A stretch of DNA of 53,349 bases from Caldifarciminota bacterium (GCA_030606335.1 JAUWGP010000019.1:1-53349), one strand, 5' to 3'. Shown: positions 27,670-36,922, counted from the stretch's first letter. Notes: generated by a model from the sequence alone, not told the origin. Numbers and translations: made by a program.

Positions 27670-28290
27670 TCACTGTGTTCTTAATATAAAACCTGTATCA
27701 TTTATATAGATGTAAAAGGTATCATTGGAAGGATACTGAAAGGCTGCTATTCCATAAGCCGCATCTACGAGAGGTATTTTATCAGCGTATTTTAAGAGAT
27801 ATTCCCACAATTTTTCCCCGGGATGTATTTGATAGGTTGTAATTCTTGTGTTTTCCCTGGTTTCTTTCCATCTTCCACTGAATCTCGTTATACGGTAATA
27901 ATACCCTGCTCCAATCCATCTCAACAGAAGACTCCATCTTAATATATATCCCTCGACCATCCATTGGTCACCTGATAGATCAAAGACATAACTTTTATTT
28001 TTTTTCTCATCGAAAAAGGCTAAAATCATCTTTCCATCTGTTTTTGTTGTATATATCCTACCTATTCTTTCTTCATGAGTGTATCTTGAAAATGTTTGGA
28101 GGAAGAGGGATAGATATATGAAAGAGGAGGCAAAGGCAAGAAGTATAAGAAATACGATAAAGGAGGTTAAAAAATTTTTTAACCTCCCTTTTCTCTTTAT
28201 TGTATTCACAATTGCAGATATGAATTTTACCAGTCCAATAAAAAGGAGTATTAAACCTATAATTCCTATAGTGAGTGTGAACTTATCCAT
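27670..28290 (-). CDS. Membrane protein of unknown function, 206 residues
   Basis: Two N-terminal transmembrane helices (TIGIIGLILLFIGLVKFISA and FLTSFIVFLILLAFASSFIYL) separated by a basic loop are followed by a soluble domain of about 130 residues. That domain includes GDQWMVEGYILRWSL, GAGYYYRITRFSGRW and a C-terminal IYINDTGFILR. The soluble part resembles uncharacterised proteins sometimes labelled 'multidrug transporter', a label I do not trust. It is 19 bases downstream of the next gene (28310-28798) in the same direction, so the two likely share a transcript. Confidence 0.6.
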   Translation of the reverse strand: MDKFTLTIGIIGLILLFIGLVKFISAIVNTIKRKGRLKNFLTSFIVFLILLAFASSFIYLSLFLQTFSRYTHEERIGRIYTTKTDGKMILAFFDEKKNKSYVFDLSGDQWMVEGYILRWSLLLRWIGAGYYYRITRFSGRWKETRENTRITTYQIHPGEKLWEYLLKYADKIPLVDAAYGIAAFQYPSNDTFYIYINDTGFILRTQ

Positions 28291-28309
28291 ATTTTTTTAA
28301 AATGGGGGA

Positions 28310-28798
28310 TTATTCTTTTTCAGCCCATTGTCTTAAATGTTTCCTGATCTTTTCTTCAATCTTTTTTGCTATCTCTTCCCATTCCTTTTCTCTTTCTCCT
28401 TTTTCGGCTTCATCCAGGTAAGCCTGGATTCCTTTATGTACCCTTTCTTCAATTTTTTCACCAATATCGTCCCAGTCAATTTTTCTAATCTTTCGGACTA
28501 TCTTCCTCCTTCTATGACGGATAACGCCACCAATCGACATGAACAATCCGATTACGAAACCCAAGTTGTATGGCCAACCTGTATTATTGATTTCATATAG
28601 ACCAACTTCCTTGGTAAACAAACTTATGATAAAGGTAATGACAATAATTATTCCATGCCATACTCCCACCCAGAACCCGGCACTTTGGTCAGGGTTTATT
28701 CCCGGGTCCCAGCGTTCATTACCAGGAGCACAACTTAAGAAAAGCAACGCCACGATTAATACAAACCCCAGAGCTATATACCGTCTACTATTAGACAT
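28310..28798 (-). CDS. Membrane lipoprotein-like protein with charged C-terminal helix
   Basis: 162 residues. A signal helix ends in the lipobox LFLSC (about 19-23). It is followed by a conserved-looking PDQSAGFWVGVWHGIIIVIT segment leading into a membrane helix, YEINNTGWPYNLGFVIGLF as a second helix, and a long charged C-terminal region (KIGEKIEERVHKG, EKEWEEIAKKIEEKI) likely to form a coiled coil. Proteins with the GFWxGxWHG motif are widespread and uncharacterised. ATG 28798 follows GGAGGG. It is the upstream gene of a probable pair with 27670-28290. Confidence 0.65.
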   Translation of the reverse strand: MSNSRRYIALGFVLIVALLFLSCAPGNERWDPGINPDQSAGFWVGVWHGIIIVITFIISLFTKEVGLYEINNTGWPYNLGFVIGLFMSIGGVIRHRRRKIVRKIRKIDWDDIGEKIEERVHKGIQAYLDEAEKGEREKEWEEIAKKIEEKIRKHLRQWAEKE

Positions 28799-28843
28799 AA
28801 TCCCTCCTTTGGTATAATATAGTATTGTAAAAAATATCTAACT

Positions 28844-28929
28844 ACAGATTCACCCTGTTAAATATTTACGAAATTAAGTACAAGTAATCATCTCTGGTAC
28901 TTTATTTAACAGGGGAGCCACAGAGAATT
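28844..28929. repeat. 86-base hairpin repeat, copy 1
   Basis: Runs ACAGATTCACCCTGTTAAATATT to TTATTTAACAGGGG. Outer arms CCCTGTTAAATA and TATTTAACAGGG pair, and inner AAGTAC and GTACTT pair. Copy 2 at 29560-29646 is nearly identical, and both abut a CCACAGAG motif. Confidence 0.65.
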
Positions 28930-29100
28930 ATAGAACAATAAAGAATCGCAGGAGATTTTCATCCCTCCACCTCTGTGATCTCTCTATCCGTCTATTGTCG
29001 GACAGGTATAACCAATATTTTAACCTTTGTATATTAAAATTTAGACGTTGTACCAAAATTTATAAGTTAAAACAGTGATTTACTGCCTATCGTCAGGCAG

Positions 29101-29168
29101 GAAAGAGATTGGGAGAGATTCATTTTTCTTAAAATATACATTCTCTTAAGTTCTCTTTCCATCCCTGT
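29101..29168. repeat. AGAGATTGG...CTCTTAAGTTCTCTTTC repeat, copy 1
   Basis: Similar in order and spacing to 52958-53050: AGAGATTGGGAGAGA, an A/T stretch, TTCTCTTAAGTTCTCTTTCCATCCCTG. The ends are roughly inverted repeats. Confidence 0.55.
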
Positions 29169-29199
29169 AAAATCATATCCGTTAGCTAACGGACATTGT

Positions 29200-29460
29200 C
29201 TGGATTCACCTCGCACCTATATATGGTGCGGTGGAAGCACAGAGAATTAATTTTACTCTGTGACCTCTGTGGTTTGTCATATTCTTTCATATTCTTATTT
29301 ATATACATCCTTAAGACAGTCGATGTTGAATCTTTTTATAAATAAGGAACCGAAGAGATTGTATGAGATTTTTCTTTTAGCTTTTTTTGTTCTACTATCT
29401 CTTAATCCGTCAGCTGACGGACTCTTCCCCCGCCAGGGCGGGGCAGGCAATCCCTGTTAA
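29200..29460. other. Non-coding repeat zone
   Basis: Contains the palindrome GCACCTATATATGGTGC (about 29214), a CTCTGTGACCTCTGTGG element, CCGTCAGCTGACGG and CCCCGCC/GGCGGGG motifs. No gene is supported between 28799 and 30011. Confidence 0.5.
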
Positions 29461-29514
29461 AAAAAATATTTCTTACAAGTTCCTGTCATTTATTATTTTC
29501 TTTTATTTTTATGT

Positions 29515-29543
29515 ATTTTACCATTAAATTTTTCGAATGTCAA
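29515..29543 (-). promoter_or_regulatory. Promoter-like site far upstream of the 28310-28798 gene
   Basis: Minus strand: TTGACA (29538-29543), 17 bases, TAAAAT (29515-29520). The nearest gene start is about 700 bases away, so it may drive a non-coding RNA, a long leader, or nothing. Confidence 0.45.
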
Positions 29544-29559
29544 GAAAAATCTTCGAACC

Positions 29560-29646
29560 ACAGATTCACCCTGTTAAATATTTGTAAAATTAAGTACAAG
29601 TAATCATCTCTGATACTTTATTTAACGGGGGAACCACAGAGAATTT
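29560..29646. repeat. 86-base hairpin repeat, copy 2
   Basis: Second copy of the 28844-28929 element, CACAGATTCACCCTGTTAAATA to TTTAACGGGGGAACCACAGAG shown in part; differs at a few positions. Confidence 0.65.
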
Positions 29647-29930
29647 TTTATTTAAAGTGAGTAAAATCTCATTGCCCCGCCACAGGCGGGGTGAATATCC
29701 TCCTTATTCAAACTCTCTAGTATATACTCGATTATCCAGAATCCTTGTCAAGAAATCATTAAAATTAGCACGGGATTCTTAGAATAAAAAACTCTATAGA
29801 ATTACTTGAAGAGTTTTCTCTTAAAAATACTTTAAGGAGATGAAATTTGAGTGCACAGAGAATAAAATAAAATTGTCTTTCTCTGTGAACTCTGTGGTTA
29901 TATACTTTCCTACGCAGTCAAAAAAAATAC

Positions 29931-29959
29931 TTGACAAAATGGAAAATATATGTTATAAT
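29931..29959 (+). promoter_or_regulatory. Promoter of the PaaX-like regulator
   Basis: TTGACA (29931-29936), 17 bases, TATAAT (29954-29959). A CTCTGTGAACTCTGTGGTT repeat lies directly upstream. Confidence 0.8.
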
Positions 29960-30011
29960 AATATATGTCGAAAATACTACGTAATATATTCAAATAACAT
30001 AAAGGAGGATT

Positions 30012-30848
30012 ATGGCTAAGACTTCAACTATAATATTTACACTGTTTGGTGGCTATATTAACCCTCGTGGGGGTGAAGTCTGGGTTGGAAGTCTGATAAA
30101 ACTCTTAAAGCCCTTTGGTCTCTCCGAAAATGCAATACGTCTTGCTCTTTCGCGTATGTCAAAACAAGAACTAATTCAGAGAAGCAAGATTGGACGTGAG
30201 AGTTATTATTCCCTCACTAAAAAGGGTAATTCATGGATGTTATATGGTAAACATCGGACATTGGAAAGGGAAAATAAAAAATGGGATAAGAAATGGGGGC
30301 TTCTTACGTATAATATCCCTGAGAAATTGCGTCATCTTCGGGATAACCTACGAAGAGAATTACGGGCAATGGGTTATGGAAGTTTAGGTAGTTCCCTATG
30401 GATTTCACCTTATGATTTAAGGGAGGAACTGAATAAGATTTCCGACAAGCTCAAGGTGGCTGGCTATATAGAGACCTTTGAGGCAAGATATACGGGACTG
30501 CATGAAGGTCTCAAACTAACAGCTAAGGCCTGGGACATTATGGAATTGGAGAAGTTATATAAGAAATTTCTAAAAAAATATTCGCATCTTCTTTCTAAGC
30601 TTAAGGAACAGGTAGAGAAAAAGCATGCGATAGAATCTGGAGAATGTTTTGCACGAAGATTTATAGTTACTGCTGAGTTTATTGATATTGCACTCGATGA
30701 CCCTATGTTACCCTTAGAGTTACTGCCAGCGGACTGGGCTGGTCTTAAGGCAAGAGAGATTTGCTTTGAATACCGGAAGCTCCTGGGTCAAGAAGCAGAA
30801 AAATTTGTAGATATGGTCTTTAGAGATAGTAAACTCAAAAAGAAATAG
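30012..30848 (+). CDS. PaaX-like transcriptional regulator
   Basis: 278-residue cytosolic regulator. The N-terminal winged helix (TIIFTLFGGYINPRGGEVWV, then LSENAIRLALSRMSKQELI and a wing SYYSLTKKG) is followed by the PaaX middle domain (KWGLLTYNIPEK, LRRELRAMGYGSLGSSLWIS) and a C-terminal domain (ECFARRFIVTAEFIDIALDDP, LLPADWAGLKAREICFEY). Canonical PaaX represses phenylacetate degradation and responds to phenylacetyl-CoA, but no paa gene is near, so the target is unknown. ATG 30012 has an ideal ribosome site (AAAGGAGGATT). It has its own consensus promoter. Confidence 0.88.
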   Translation: MAKTSTIIFTLFGGYINPRGGEVWVGSLIKLLKPFGLSENAIRLALSRMSKQELIQRSKIGRESYYSLTKKGNSWMLYGKHRTLERENKKWDKKWGLLTYNIPEKLRHLRDNLRRELRAMGYGSLGSSLWISPYDLREELNKISDKLKVAGYIETFEARYTGLHEGLKLTAKAWDIMELEKLYKKFLKKYSHLLSKLKEQVEKKHAIESGECFARRFIVTAEFIDIALDDPMLPLELLPADWAGLKAREICFEYRKLLGQEAEKFVDMVFRDSKLKKK

Positions 30849-30964
30849 AAAAAGAATAATAAATGTTATGGTTTGACAATAGTCTCGGGTCATATAGCAT
30901 ACTTGTGATATATAAATTAAGAAAGCTCGGAAATTTAGATACCGTTAAAAATTAATATAAAAGC

Positions 30965-31036
30965 GAAAATGTAGGGGTTTGATTTATCGAACCCATAAGG
31001 TAAAATGAAAATGTAGGGGTTTGATTTATCGAACCC
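30965..31036 (+). repeat. Two copies of a 30-base GTAGGGGTTTGATTTATCGAACCC repeat
   Basis: Identical 30-base units at 30965-30994 and 31007-31036. Each has an imperfect palindrome GGGTTTGATTTATCGAACCC. They are followed by CCTGCCTACCGGCAGGCAGG. No gene in 30849-31223. Confidence 0.7.
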
Positions 31037-31223
31037 GCAAAAGAAACAGGTTGGATACCCGTCTGCCCTGCCTACCGGCAGGCAGGCGTCGGGCAGGAAT
31101 CCGACCACTACAAGAATCAGGGGGGGCAAGCAAAAAATTGATTATTACTTTAAAAAACTATGGTTTATGAAAAATTAGTTGAGAGATTTTTGACAATACT
31201 TCTGATTATACCAGGAGGTTAAG

Positions 31224-32078
31224 ATGAATCAAGTAAAAAAGAATGGTGGTAAATTGCTGTTTGGTTGTTTATTCGCTTTCTTGTTGGTCTTTCTAACAAC
31301 AAATTGTGATAGCCAATGTGATAAAAGAGCTGACATAGCCCTTTATTCAGACCAGGGTGCTGATGAAGATTGTATCCAGGCTACAGAGAAAATGTTCGAA
31401 TGGATGGGTTATACGGTTGAATTGATAAAAGCAGGTTATATTAATGAAGTTGGGCTCGACAGCTTCAGAATGCTATGTGTTCCTGGTGGCAATATGTATC
31501 AATATGCTCAGGACATTTCATTGGAAGGTAAGGAGAAGATAATTGATTTTATTCAAAGTGGTGGAAGTTACATTGGTATTTGTGGTGGAGGCTACTTTGC
31601 CAGTGAGAAGGTTATCTGGCAAGAACAGCAGCTTCCCATGACGCCACTGGGAATCTTTCCTGGCACAGCCAAAGGTCCTATAGATGAAATAGTTCCTTTT
31701 CCTGACCAAGAGGTAGTCAAAGTGAATATCGCAGACTCCAATCATCCCATAACTCAATCAGAACAGGATACTATGTGGATACTTTATTACTGGGGACCGA
31801 TATTTATTCCGAATGAAGATGCTGAAGTAAGCATATTGGGCAGGTATGATAGAGGAGATTACCCAGCGTTGATAGCATTTAATTATGGGAGAGGAAGAGT
31901 ATTTATTACAGGTCCTCATCCAGAAATTGAGGAAGATAGCGATCGCGATGGTGTTGTTTTTGTGGATACTGTAATTGGTGATGTGACTTACCGCAGTGAG
32001 GAAGAATTGGATGATAGGGGTTCGGATTGGGAATTTATGAGAAAGGCAGCTCTTTGGTGTTTAAAGGAGTTGAAATAA
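31224..32078 (+). CDS. Secreted BPL_N / class I glutamine amidotransferase-like protein
   Basis: 284 residues. Signal helix LLFGCLFAFLLVFLTTNC at the N-terminus; the Cys there could be lipidated, although the box TTNC is not standard. The mature part has the DJ-1/PfpI-GATase fold: DIALYSDQGADEDC, LCVPGGNMYQYA, the nucleophile elbow GSYIGICGGGYFAS (Cys in GICGGG), and a late GRGRVFITGPHPE with conserved His. This matches the N-terminal domain of eukaryotic biotin-protein ligases (BPL_N) and secreted relatives. Activity is unknown; hydrolase or amidase is plausible. ATG 31224 follows AGGAGG. It precedes the DUF5916 gene by 98 bases on the same strand. Confidence 0.75.
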   Translation: MNQVKKNGGKLLFGCLFAFLLVFLTTNCDSQCDKRADIALYSDQGADEDCIQATEKMFEWMGYTVELIKAGYINEVGLDSFRMLCVPGGNMYQYAQDISLEGKEKIIDFIQSGGSYIGICGGGYFASEKVIWQEQQLPMTPLGIFPGTAKGPIDEIVPFPDQEVVKVNIADSNHPITQSEQDTMWILYYWGPIFIPNEDAEVSILGRYDRGDYPALIAFNYGRGRVFITGPHPEIEEDSDRDGVVFVDTVIGDVTYRSEEELDDRGSDWEFMRKAALWCLKELK

Positions 32079-32176
32079 TAGAAGTATACTTATAAAAGTA
32101 ATAGTTTATAAATTTATACACCTGGCTCAGTAGTAGTACTATTCAAGGGCAACCTTGAAAACATATATGATATAAT

Positions 32177-34282
32177 ATGAGCTTATTATTCTTGATTCTT
32201 TTTGCAGTAAACAGCGATAAGGTTGTTGAAGTACGGTATATTAAAGAAGCACCTGTAATCGACGGTGTTATAGAAGAAATATGGAGTATAGCAGACTCGG
32301 CAACCAATTTTATTCAGATTTTGCCCTATGAAAAAGAATCTCCCACTGAAAGGACCGTGGTATATCTCATGCAGGATGAAGACAATCTATATGTCGCATT
32401 CTGTGCTTATACAGAAAAATATAAGTGTGTTTCCTGTCTTGGTGGAAGGGAAGATTATGTAACCTTATTCCTTGACACATTTGGCAGCAGGAACACCGCC
32501 TATTATTTTACGGTTAATTCATCCGGGCAAACAAATTTGGAAAGTGACGGTTTAATTCTTGATGATGGTCGCAGGAGAGATGATACATGGGATGGTATCT
32601 GGTATCAGGGAGTTAAGCTCTATGATAATTACTATATTGTAGAGATAAAAATACCCTTTAAATCAATCAGGTATAAAAAGGGTTTATCAAAATGGGGTGT
32701 GAATTTTAGAAGGTATATCTTAAAAAATAACGAGCAAGACTGCTGGACAGATGTAGATGCAATAAACATGGATATAGTATCTGAATTCGGGACATTAAAG
32801 GGAATAAGCCCCAAGGTCACCGGTTATCATTTTGAACTCTTTCCCGAAGGATTTGTTAGATATGTTAAACATGGGAATGAGGAAGGTATAGTTGAAATTC
32901 TCCCCAGTTTGAATTTTAAATGGGATTTCACTTCCGAGGGAACTGTTAATGCTACAGTAAATCCGGATTTTGCTCAGATTGAGGCAGATCCATTCGCGTT
33001 AAATCTGTCTCGTTATCCTGTATATTTAGAAGAAAGAAGACCGTTCTTTTTAGAGGGGAATGAGATTTTTCGGTTTTCCAATTTTGAACAGGGCAGCGAT
33101 TTCTATTCCCCACTAAATATCTTCTATTCACGTAAGATTGGAAAATCCGTAGACGGTGAGCCGGTACCGATTCTTGGTGGTTTAAAATTGACCAGCAGAA
33201 CTAAAAATTGGAACTTTGGACTGCTTGGAGTATATACTGATTCCCTTAAGGAGGAACTGAGTAGAGGTTATAGTGTTGCAAGGCTTAAGCACAGGATATT
33301 GGAGAGTTCTGAAATTGGAATGCTTTTCAGCAGTTCAATGGCTAACAGAGATAATTACAATTATGCCCTTGGTGTTGATGGGGCATACCTTTCTGGTTTG
33401 AAACAACTTATACTTCAGGGTGCAATGAGTAATAGAAATGGAAAAAGAGGATGGGCGTTCTCTTCAGGGTATTATAGCTTTACAAGAAATTATATGAGTA
33501 TAGCTGTTTTTGAAGCTATGAGTGATTCCTTTGATGTAAGTGATATTGGTTTTGTCCCGTGGGTAGGACTTAAAAGATTTCTGTTAATTACGGGACCTTA
33601 TAGGAATTATCAGAGGGGTTTCGTACGTAGAATTACTGTAGCACCATTGTTCAGTGCTCGTCAGGAACCAGGAGGTTCAAACTGGTCAAAAGTGGGTGGT
33701 TTCTTTATAAATACCAGATTCCGTAACGGCTGGGGCTTCTATCTTGAGGTTGATGCCGGTTGTCGTTATGAAGCTGATACAAATTACTTTTATCGTGCAG
33801 TAAACATATCTGTATGGGGCTGTGCTGAAAAATATACAACAAATTTTGGCAGTTATTATGGATATGAATACAATTATCACCGAGGTTTTGTTGCATATCA
33901 GGGGAACAACTGGCTCTCGTTCAATTATACTCCCATACCAAGAATTTCATTAATTCTGAACGGAAATATGTGGGTAGAGTGGGACACACTGAATACTATA
34001 ATTGCGGTGACACCCGGTTTGACTCCAAGGATTAAAGTTAATCTATCCAGGAGTACTGAGTTGAGCATCTTTGATGAATTTGTTGTTGAGACATCGGGAT
34101 TTGATTTAGGGCAAGCTGATTTAGTATCAAACCGTATAGGGCTGCTTTTTTCATGGAACTTTAGACCCAAGAGCTGGATATATATTGCATTAAATGACTA
34201 TAGAGTTGTAAATGAATGTGGTAACCTGGAACTTGAAAACCAGATTGGAGCAATTAAGGTTAATTACCTGTTGTACTTCTAA
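32177..34282 (+). CDS. DUF5916-type surface protein with N-terminal CBM9-like domain
   Basis: 701 residues. A short signal helix (SLLFLILFAVNS) leads into a carbohydrate-binding-family-9-like domain (APVIDGVIEEIWSIADSA, VYLMQDEDNLYVAFCAY, FLDTFGSRNTAYYFTVNSSG). Then comes the DUF5916 region with PDFAQIEADPFALNLSRYP and EERRPFFLEGNEIF, and a C-terminal stretch of aromatic beta-strands ending in LLYF, suggesting an outer-membrane barrel. Family members occur beside peptidase and sugar-uptake genes in Bacteroidota-type bacteria; exact role unknown. It ends 5 bases before the convergent gene's stop, so neither has room for its own terminator. Confidence 0.8.
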   Translation: MSLLFLILFAVNSDKVVEVRYIKEAPVIDGVIEEIWSIADSATNFIQILPYEKESPTERTVVYLMQDEDNLYVAFCAYTEKYKCVSCLGGREDYVTLFLDTFGSRNTAYYFTVNSSGQTNLESDGLILDDGRRRDDTWDGIWYQGVKLYDNYYIVEIKIPFKSIRYKKGLSKWGVNFRRYILKNNEQDCWTDVDAINMDIVSEFGTLKGISPKVTGYHFELFPEGFVRYVKHGNEEGIVEILPSLNFKWDFTSEGTVNATVNPDFAQIEADPFALNLSRYPVYLEERRPFFLEGNEIFRFSNFEQGSDFYSPLNIFYSRKIGKSVDGEPVPILGGLKLTSRTKNWNFGLLGVYTDSLKEELSRGYSVARLKHRILESSEIGMLFSSSMANRDNYNYALGVDGAYLSGLKQLILQGAMSNRNGKRGWAFSSGYYSFTRNYMSIAVFEAMSDSFDVSDIGFVPWVGLKRFLLITGPYRNYQRGFVRRITVAPLFSARQEPGGSNWSKVGGFFINTRFRNGWGFYLEVDAGCRYEADTNYFYRAVNISVWGCAEKYTTNFGSYYGYEYNYHRGFVAYQGNNWLSFNYTPIPRISLILNGNMWVEWDTLNTIIAVTPGLTPRIKVNLSRSTELSIFDEFVVETSGFDLGQADLVSNRIGLLFSWNFRPKSWIYIALNDYRVVNECGNLELENQIGAIKVNYLLYF

Positions 34283-34287
34283 GGAAA

Positions 34288-36462
34288 TTAAACTTTCTTA
34301 ATGAAATGTAATATAAGTCGTATTAACTGCTGCTCCATTCGTTTATGCATCTTCGGTTTAGTTGAAACCAGACCAAGCAAACTACCTACTGGCTCATCAC
34401 TCTCATCCTTGATAGTCGCCATCCACTTATTCTCTTCTTTCCACGTATTCTTTTTATCCTTTCGTTTGCAGTGGTAGAGGATGAACTTGCATTTGACTTT
34501 ACCTCCCTCAAGATGTCCGATAATAGAAACATTACGAGCAGTTTTCTCGCTGCTCAGCCATTCTACAATCTGTTGCAACAGCATATATGATATAGGCGAC
34601 ACATATTCATACAGTGTCTCGTACTTTTCTCCCCGCCTGTTAGCAATAAGAACTTTATTAAGTCCATCAACAATTTTACCCTTTATAAGCATCTCATTTG
34701 TTTGCGCACGGAGGAGAGGATTATAGGCTTTAAGATTGAAATGCGTTATCTTATGCAAAGCTGATTTATGTTCAAGCTTGATCTTGCGACAGTAATAATT
34801 GCAGGGTTGACATACTTCGGGTGGTTCTTCCTCTTTAGCCTTCTTTTGCCATTCCCTGCGGAGAGGTATATTTAAAGTTCGTCGGATGGTGAGGATTGTA
34901 ATGACCAGGATGATTACGATAATTGAAATCCAGATATACGGCCATTGATTTGGCAATATGGGTGTCGAGTGTCGACGCTTCTTCGGAGATTGTGGTAGAA
35001 CACGGACCCTGATAGCCTGCTGGTTGTTATCCTCGCGCATCTCATAAATATCGTTTTCCGGGTCCACAATCAAAGCAAAGTGAAAACTTCGTCCTCGTAG
35101 TCTGTCAGAGATTTCCAATTCGAATAAAATTTGAACTCTATCGTCGATATTCAATTCCTGTACAGTGTTCTCAATAATCCAGCGTGGAGCCTGCGATACA
35201 GCACGGATGATAACCTCTGGCGATGGTGCATTACCTATATTCGCAACAAGAGCACTGATTAACAGTATATGTCCTTCTTCAACGATCTCCCAATGGGACT
35301 CCTTGACAATGAGATCCGGCAGTTCTTCGGTTTTCTGCTCCAGGCTGAGAATCTCAAATCCTTGTTCCAGCACAACCCCCAACCCATCAGGGTTGACAAC
35401 CTCGATAGGTCGAAACCCTAATGGAGCTTCCTTGTCAATAGTGATCGTTGCTTTAAGTTCATTGGGGCTGATAAAATCAACATTTAAAACTTCAATACCT
35501 TCCGGGATAAAAACTACAGCCTTAGAGGAAAAGTTCTCCCCATAGACCATCAGGGTTATCTCTTGACTAAGTCTTCCGTGGTCTGGGTCAACTTCTGTAA
35601 TACGGAGCTGCTTTTCACCGGGTGGCTTGATAGGGATTGGGATGGGTGGGGTTTGGGTATTGTTGTTGTTTCTATCAAGGTCATCAACGACCAGGTGATC
35701 AGGGTCAAGGTGTACCTGGAAGATGTGCTCGAAACCCATCTGTTCGTCTGGAATCACCAATTCTATACTGACCATTCTAACTTCCATTGGGGTTAGAACC
35801 GAAATGGGTATGAGTTCACTCTCCCATCCTCTCTCAAGTTCTCCAGCCCAGATGTTTGTTGCCTGAGTGTTGATGTCCCCTTGATTGATAATTTTGATGA
35901 AGAGTAGTAAAACTCGACCATCGTCTACGATCTCCCAGTGATCGAATTCTGAGATTGCAAGGTCAGGTCCATCCTGTGTAGGTGGTCTATCAATTGTTCT
36001 ACCCCTTACCCAGAACTTATTTCCAGTCAGCATCTTCCCCTCAGGGAGGAAGTACATAATCCAGTTATTGGTTCGGATTATTCCATCTACTGTTGTTGCA
36101 CCAATAGATGTATAGTCTGGTGGGTCAGTTTCACGGATGGAATAGTACTCATAGGTGGAGTCTGTATCGAGGATATCCAGACCATACCAACCATTTTCAT
36201 CAGTAGTAGTGCTGCGAATAAACTCAAGGACATCAGCGTCATTAGCACCGTAGATTGATACAGTAACGTTCTGTAAGGGGTGACTCTCATCACCAACATT
36301 GCCATCGAAGACACGTCCTGTGAATGTCCAGACTACGTTATCCTGTGTATATCCAGTTATGGGCACCATAGTCAAGTAGATTGATACCATCAATATAGTC
36401 GGTAATAGGGTCTTATCCATGCGTCTCAAGACGTTACAAGTTATAGTATTATTTCTATTCAT
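34288..36462 (-). CDS. Receptor-like protein: CARDB/IPT ectodomain, one membrane helix, unknown cytosolic domain
   Basis: 724 residues. Signal helix (LLPTILMVSIYLTMVPITGY, about 19-38); an SdrD-B/CNA-B-like domain (GRVFDGNVGDESHPLQNVTV); a CARDB-type domain (DLAISEFDHWEIVDDG..., about 165-275); an IPT/TIG domain (ITEVDPDHGRLSQEITLMVY); a second CARDB domain (DLIVKESHWEIVEEG...); a membrane helix at about 507-526 (IWISIIVIILVITILTI); and a 196-residue cytosolic domain with CX2CX3C (C551, C554, C558) that I do not recognise. It looks like a sensor that couples an adhesive ectodomain to an internal output. Promoter at 36601-36629; ribosome site poor. ATG 36420 (MDKTLLP) is an alternative start. 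Confidence 0.7.
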   Translation of the reverse strand: MNRNNTITCNVLRRMDKTLLPTILMVSIYLTMVPITGYTQDNVVWTFTGRVFDGNVGDESHPLQNVTVSIYGANDADVLEFIRSTTTDENGWYGLDILDTDSTYEYYSIRETDPPDYTSIGATTVDGIIRTNNWIMYFLPEGKMLTGNKFWVRGRTIDRPPTQDGPDLAISEFDHWEIVDDGRVLLLFIKIINQGDINTQATNIWAGELERGWESELIPISVLTPMEVRMVSIELVIPDEQMGFEHIFQVHLDPDHLVVDDLDRNNNNTQTPPIPIPIKPPGEKQLRITEVDPDHGRLSQEITLMVYGENFSSKAVVFIPEGIEVLNVDFISPNELKATITIDKEAPLGFRPIEVVNPDGLGVVLEQGFEILSLEQKTEELPDLIVKESHWEIVEEGHILLISALVANIGNAPSPEVIIRAVSQAPRWIIENTVQELNIDDRVQILFELEISDRLRGRSFHFALIVDPENDIYEMREDNNQQAIRVRVLPQSPKKRRHSTPILPNQWPYIWISIIVIILVITILTIRRTLNIPLRREWQKKAKEEEPPEVCQPCNYYCRKIKLEHKSALHKITHFNLKAYNPLLRAQTNEMLIKGKIVDGLNKVLIANRRGEKYETLYEYVSPISYMLLQQIVEWLSSEKTARNVSIIGHLEGGKVKCKFILYHCKRKDKKNTWKEENKWMATIKDESDEPVGSLLGLVSTKPKMHKRMEQQLIRLILHFIKKV

Positions 36463-36600
36463 ACCATATAAGTTTATTTCTCTATCCTCTTATTAGGGGA
36501 ACCTTCTTCGTTATACATAAGTTGTCATATTCTATCATTACAGTTTCCTTACCTCATTGTTTTGGTTTAAGCATCAGAATAAACAAAGAGGAGTATATAT

Positions 36601-36629
36601 AGTATAATAAAAAAATTCAAGTTTGTCAA
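36601..36629 (-). promoter_or_regulatory. Promoter of the CARDB receptor-like gene
   Basis: Minus strand: TTGACA (36624-36629), 17 bases, TATACT (36601-36606). The upstream segment TTTTTCAGACTCTTTAAAGAAA matches the shared module described for 40684-40712 and others. Confidence 0.75.
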
Positions 36630-36698
36630 GATTTTTCTTTAAAGAGTCTGAAAAAATCTTTTAACCATAGAGTGGTTATTCAGTACTTCCTCTTTTAC

Positions 36699-36910
36699 CA
36701 GTTTTGGGATGTTCTGAGGAAGGCGTTCTATGGGGCAATCGGGTCCTATGTCATTTTGACTTGCTAATTGCTAATTTTGCATTGCTAATTGACCTCCTTT
36801 TTTCCTTTCGCACTACGCTCTACTCCCTACTGCTTAGTGCATACTCCCTACGCCTTATTTATCCTGTGTAATTGACTATCTATTCCATCAGGACGCCTCT
36901 CGCCTTACGC
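36699..36910. repeat. TTCTGAGGAAGG element and word-like array
   Basis: GGGATGTTCTGAGGAAGG...TATGGGGCAATC (36706-36740) recurs near 40889 and 50974. Then ATTGCTAATTTTGCATTGC and TACGCCTTATT/CGCCTTACGCC words, matching 27585-27660. No gene in 36463-36922. Confidence 0.6.
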
Positions 36911-36922
36911 CTTACTATCTCC

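Noticed and set aside
29732-29760. TTGACA on the minus strand near 29745
   Set aside because: The nearest -10-like sequences are 19 or 21 bases away; unlike all the accepted promoters.
31189-31205. TTGACA followed by TATACC upstream of the amidotransferase-like gene
   Set aside because: The spacing is only 11 bases and the putative -10 abuts the ribosome site, so it is not a working promoter by the window's own rule.
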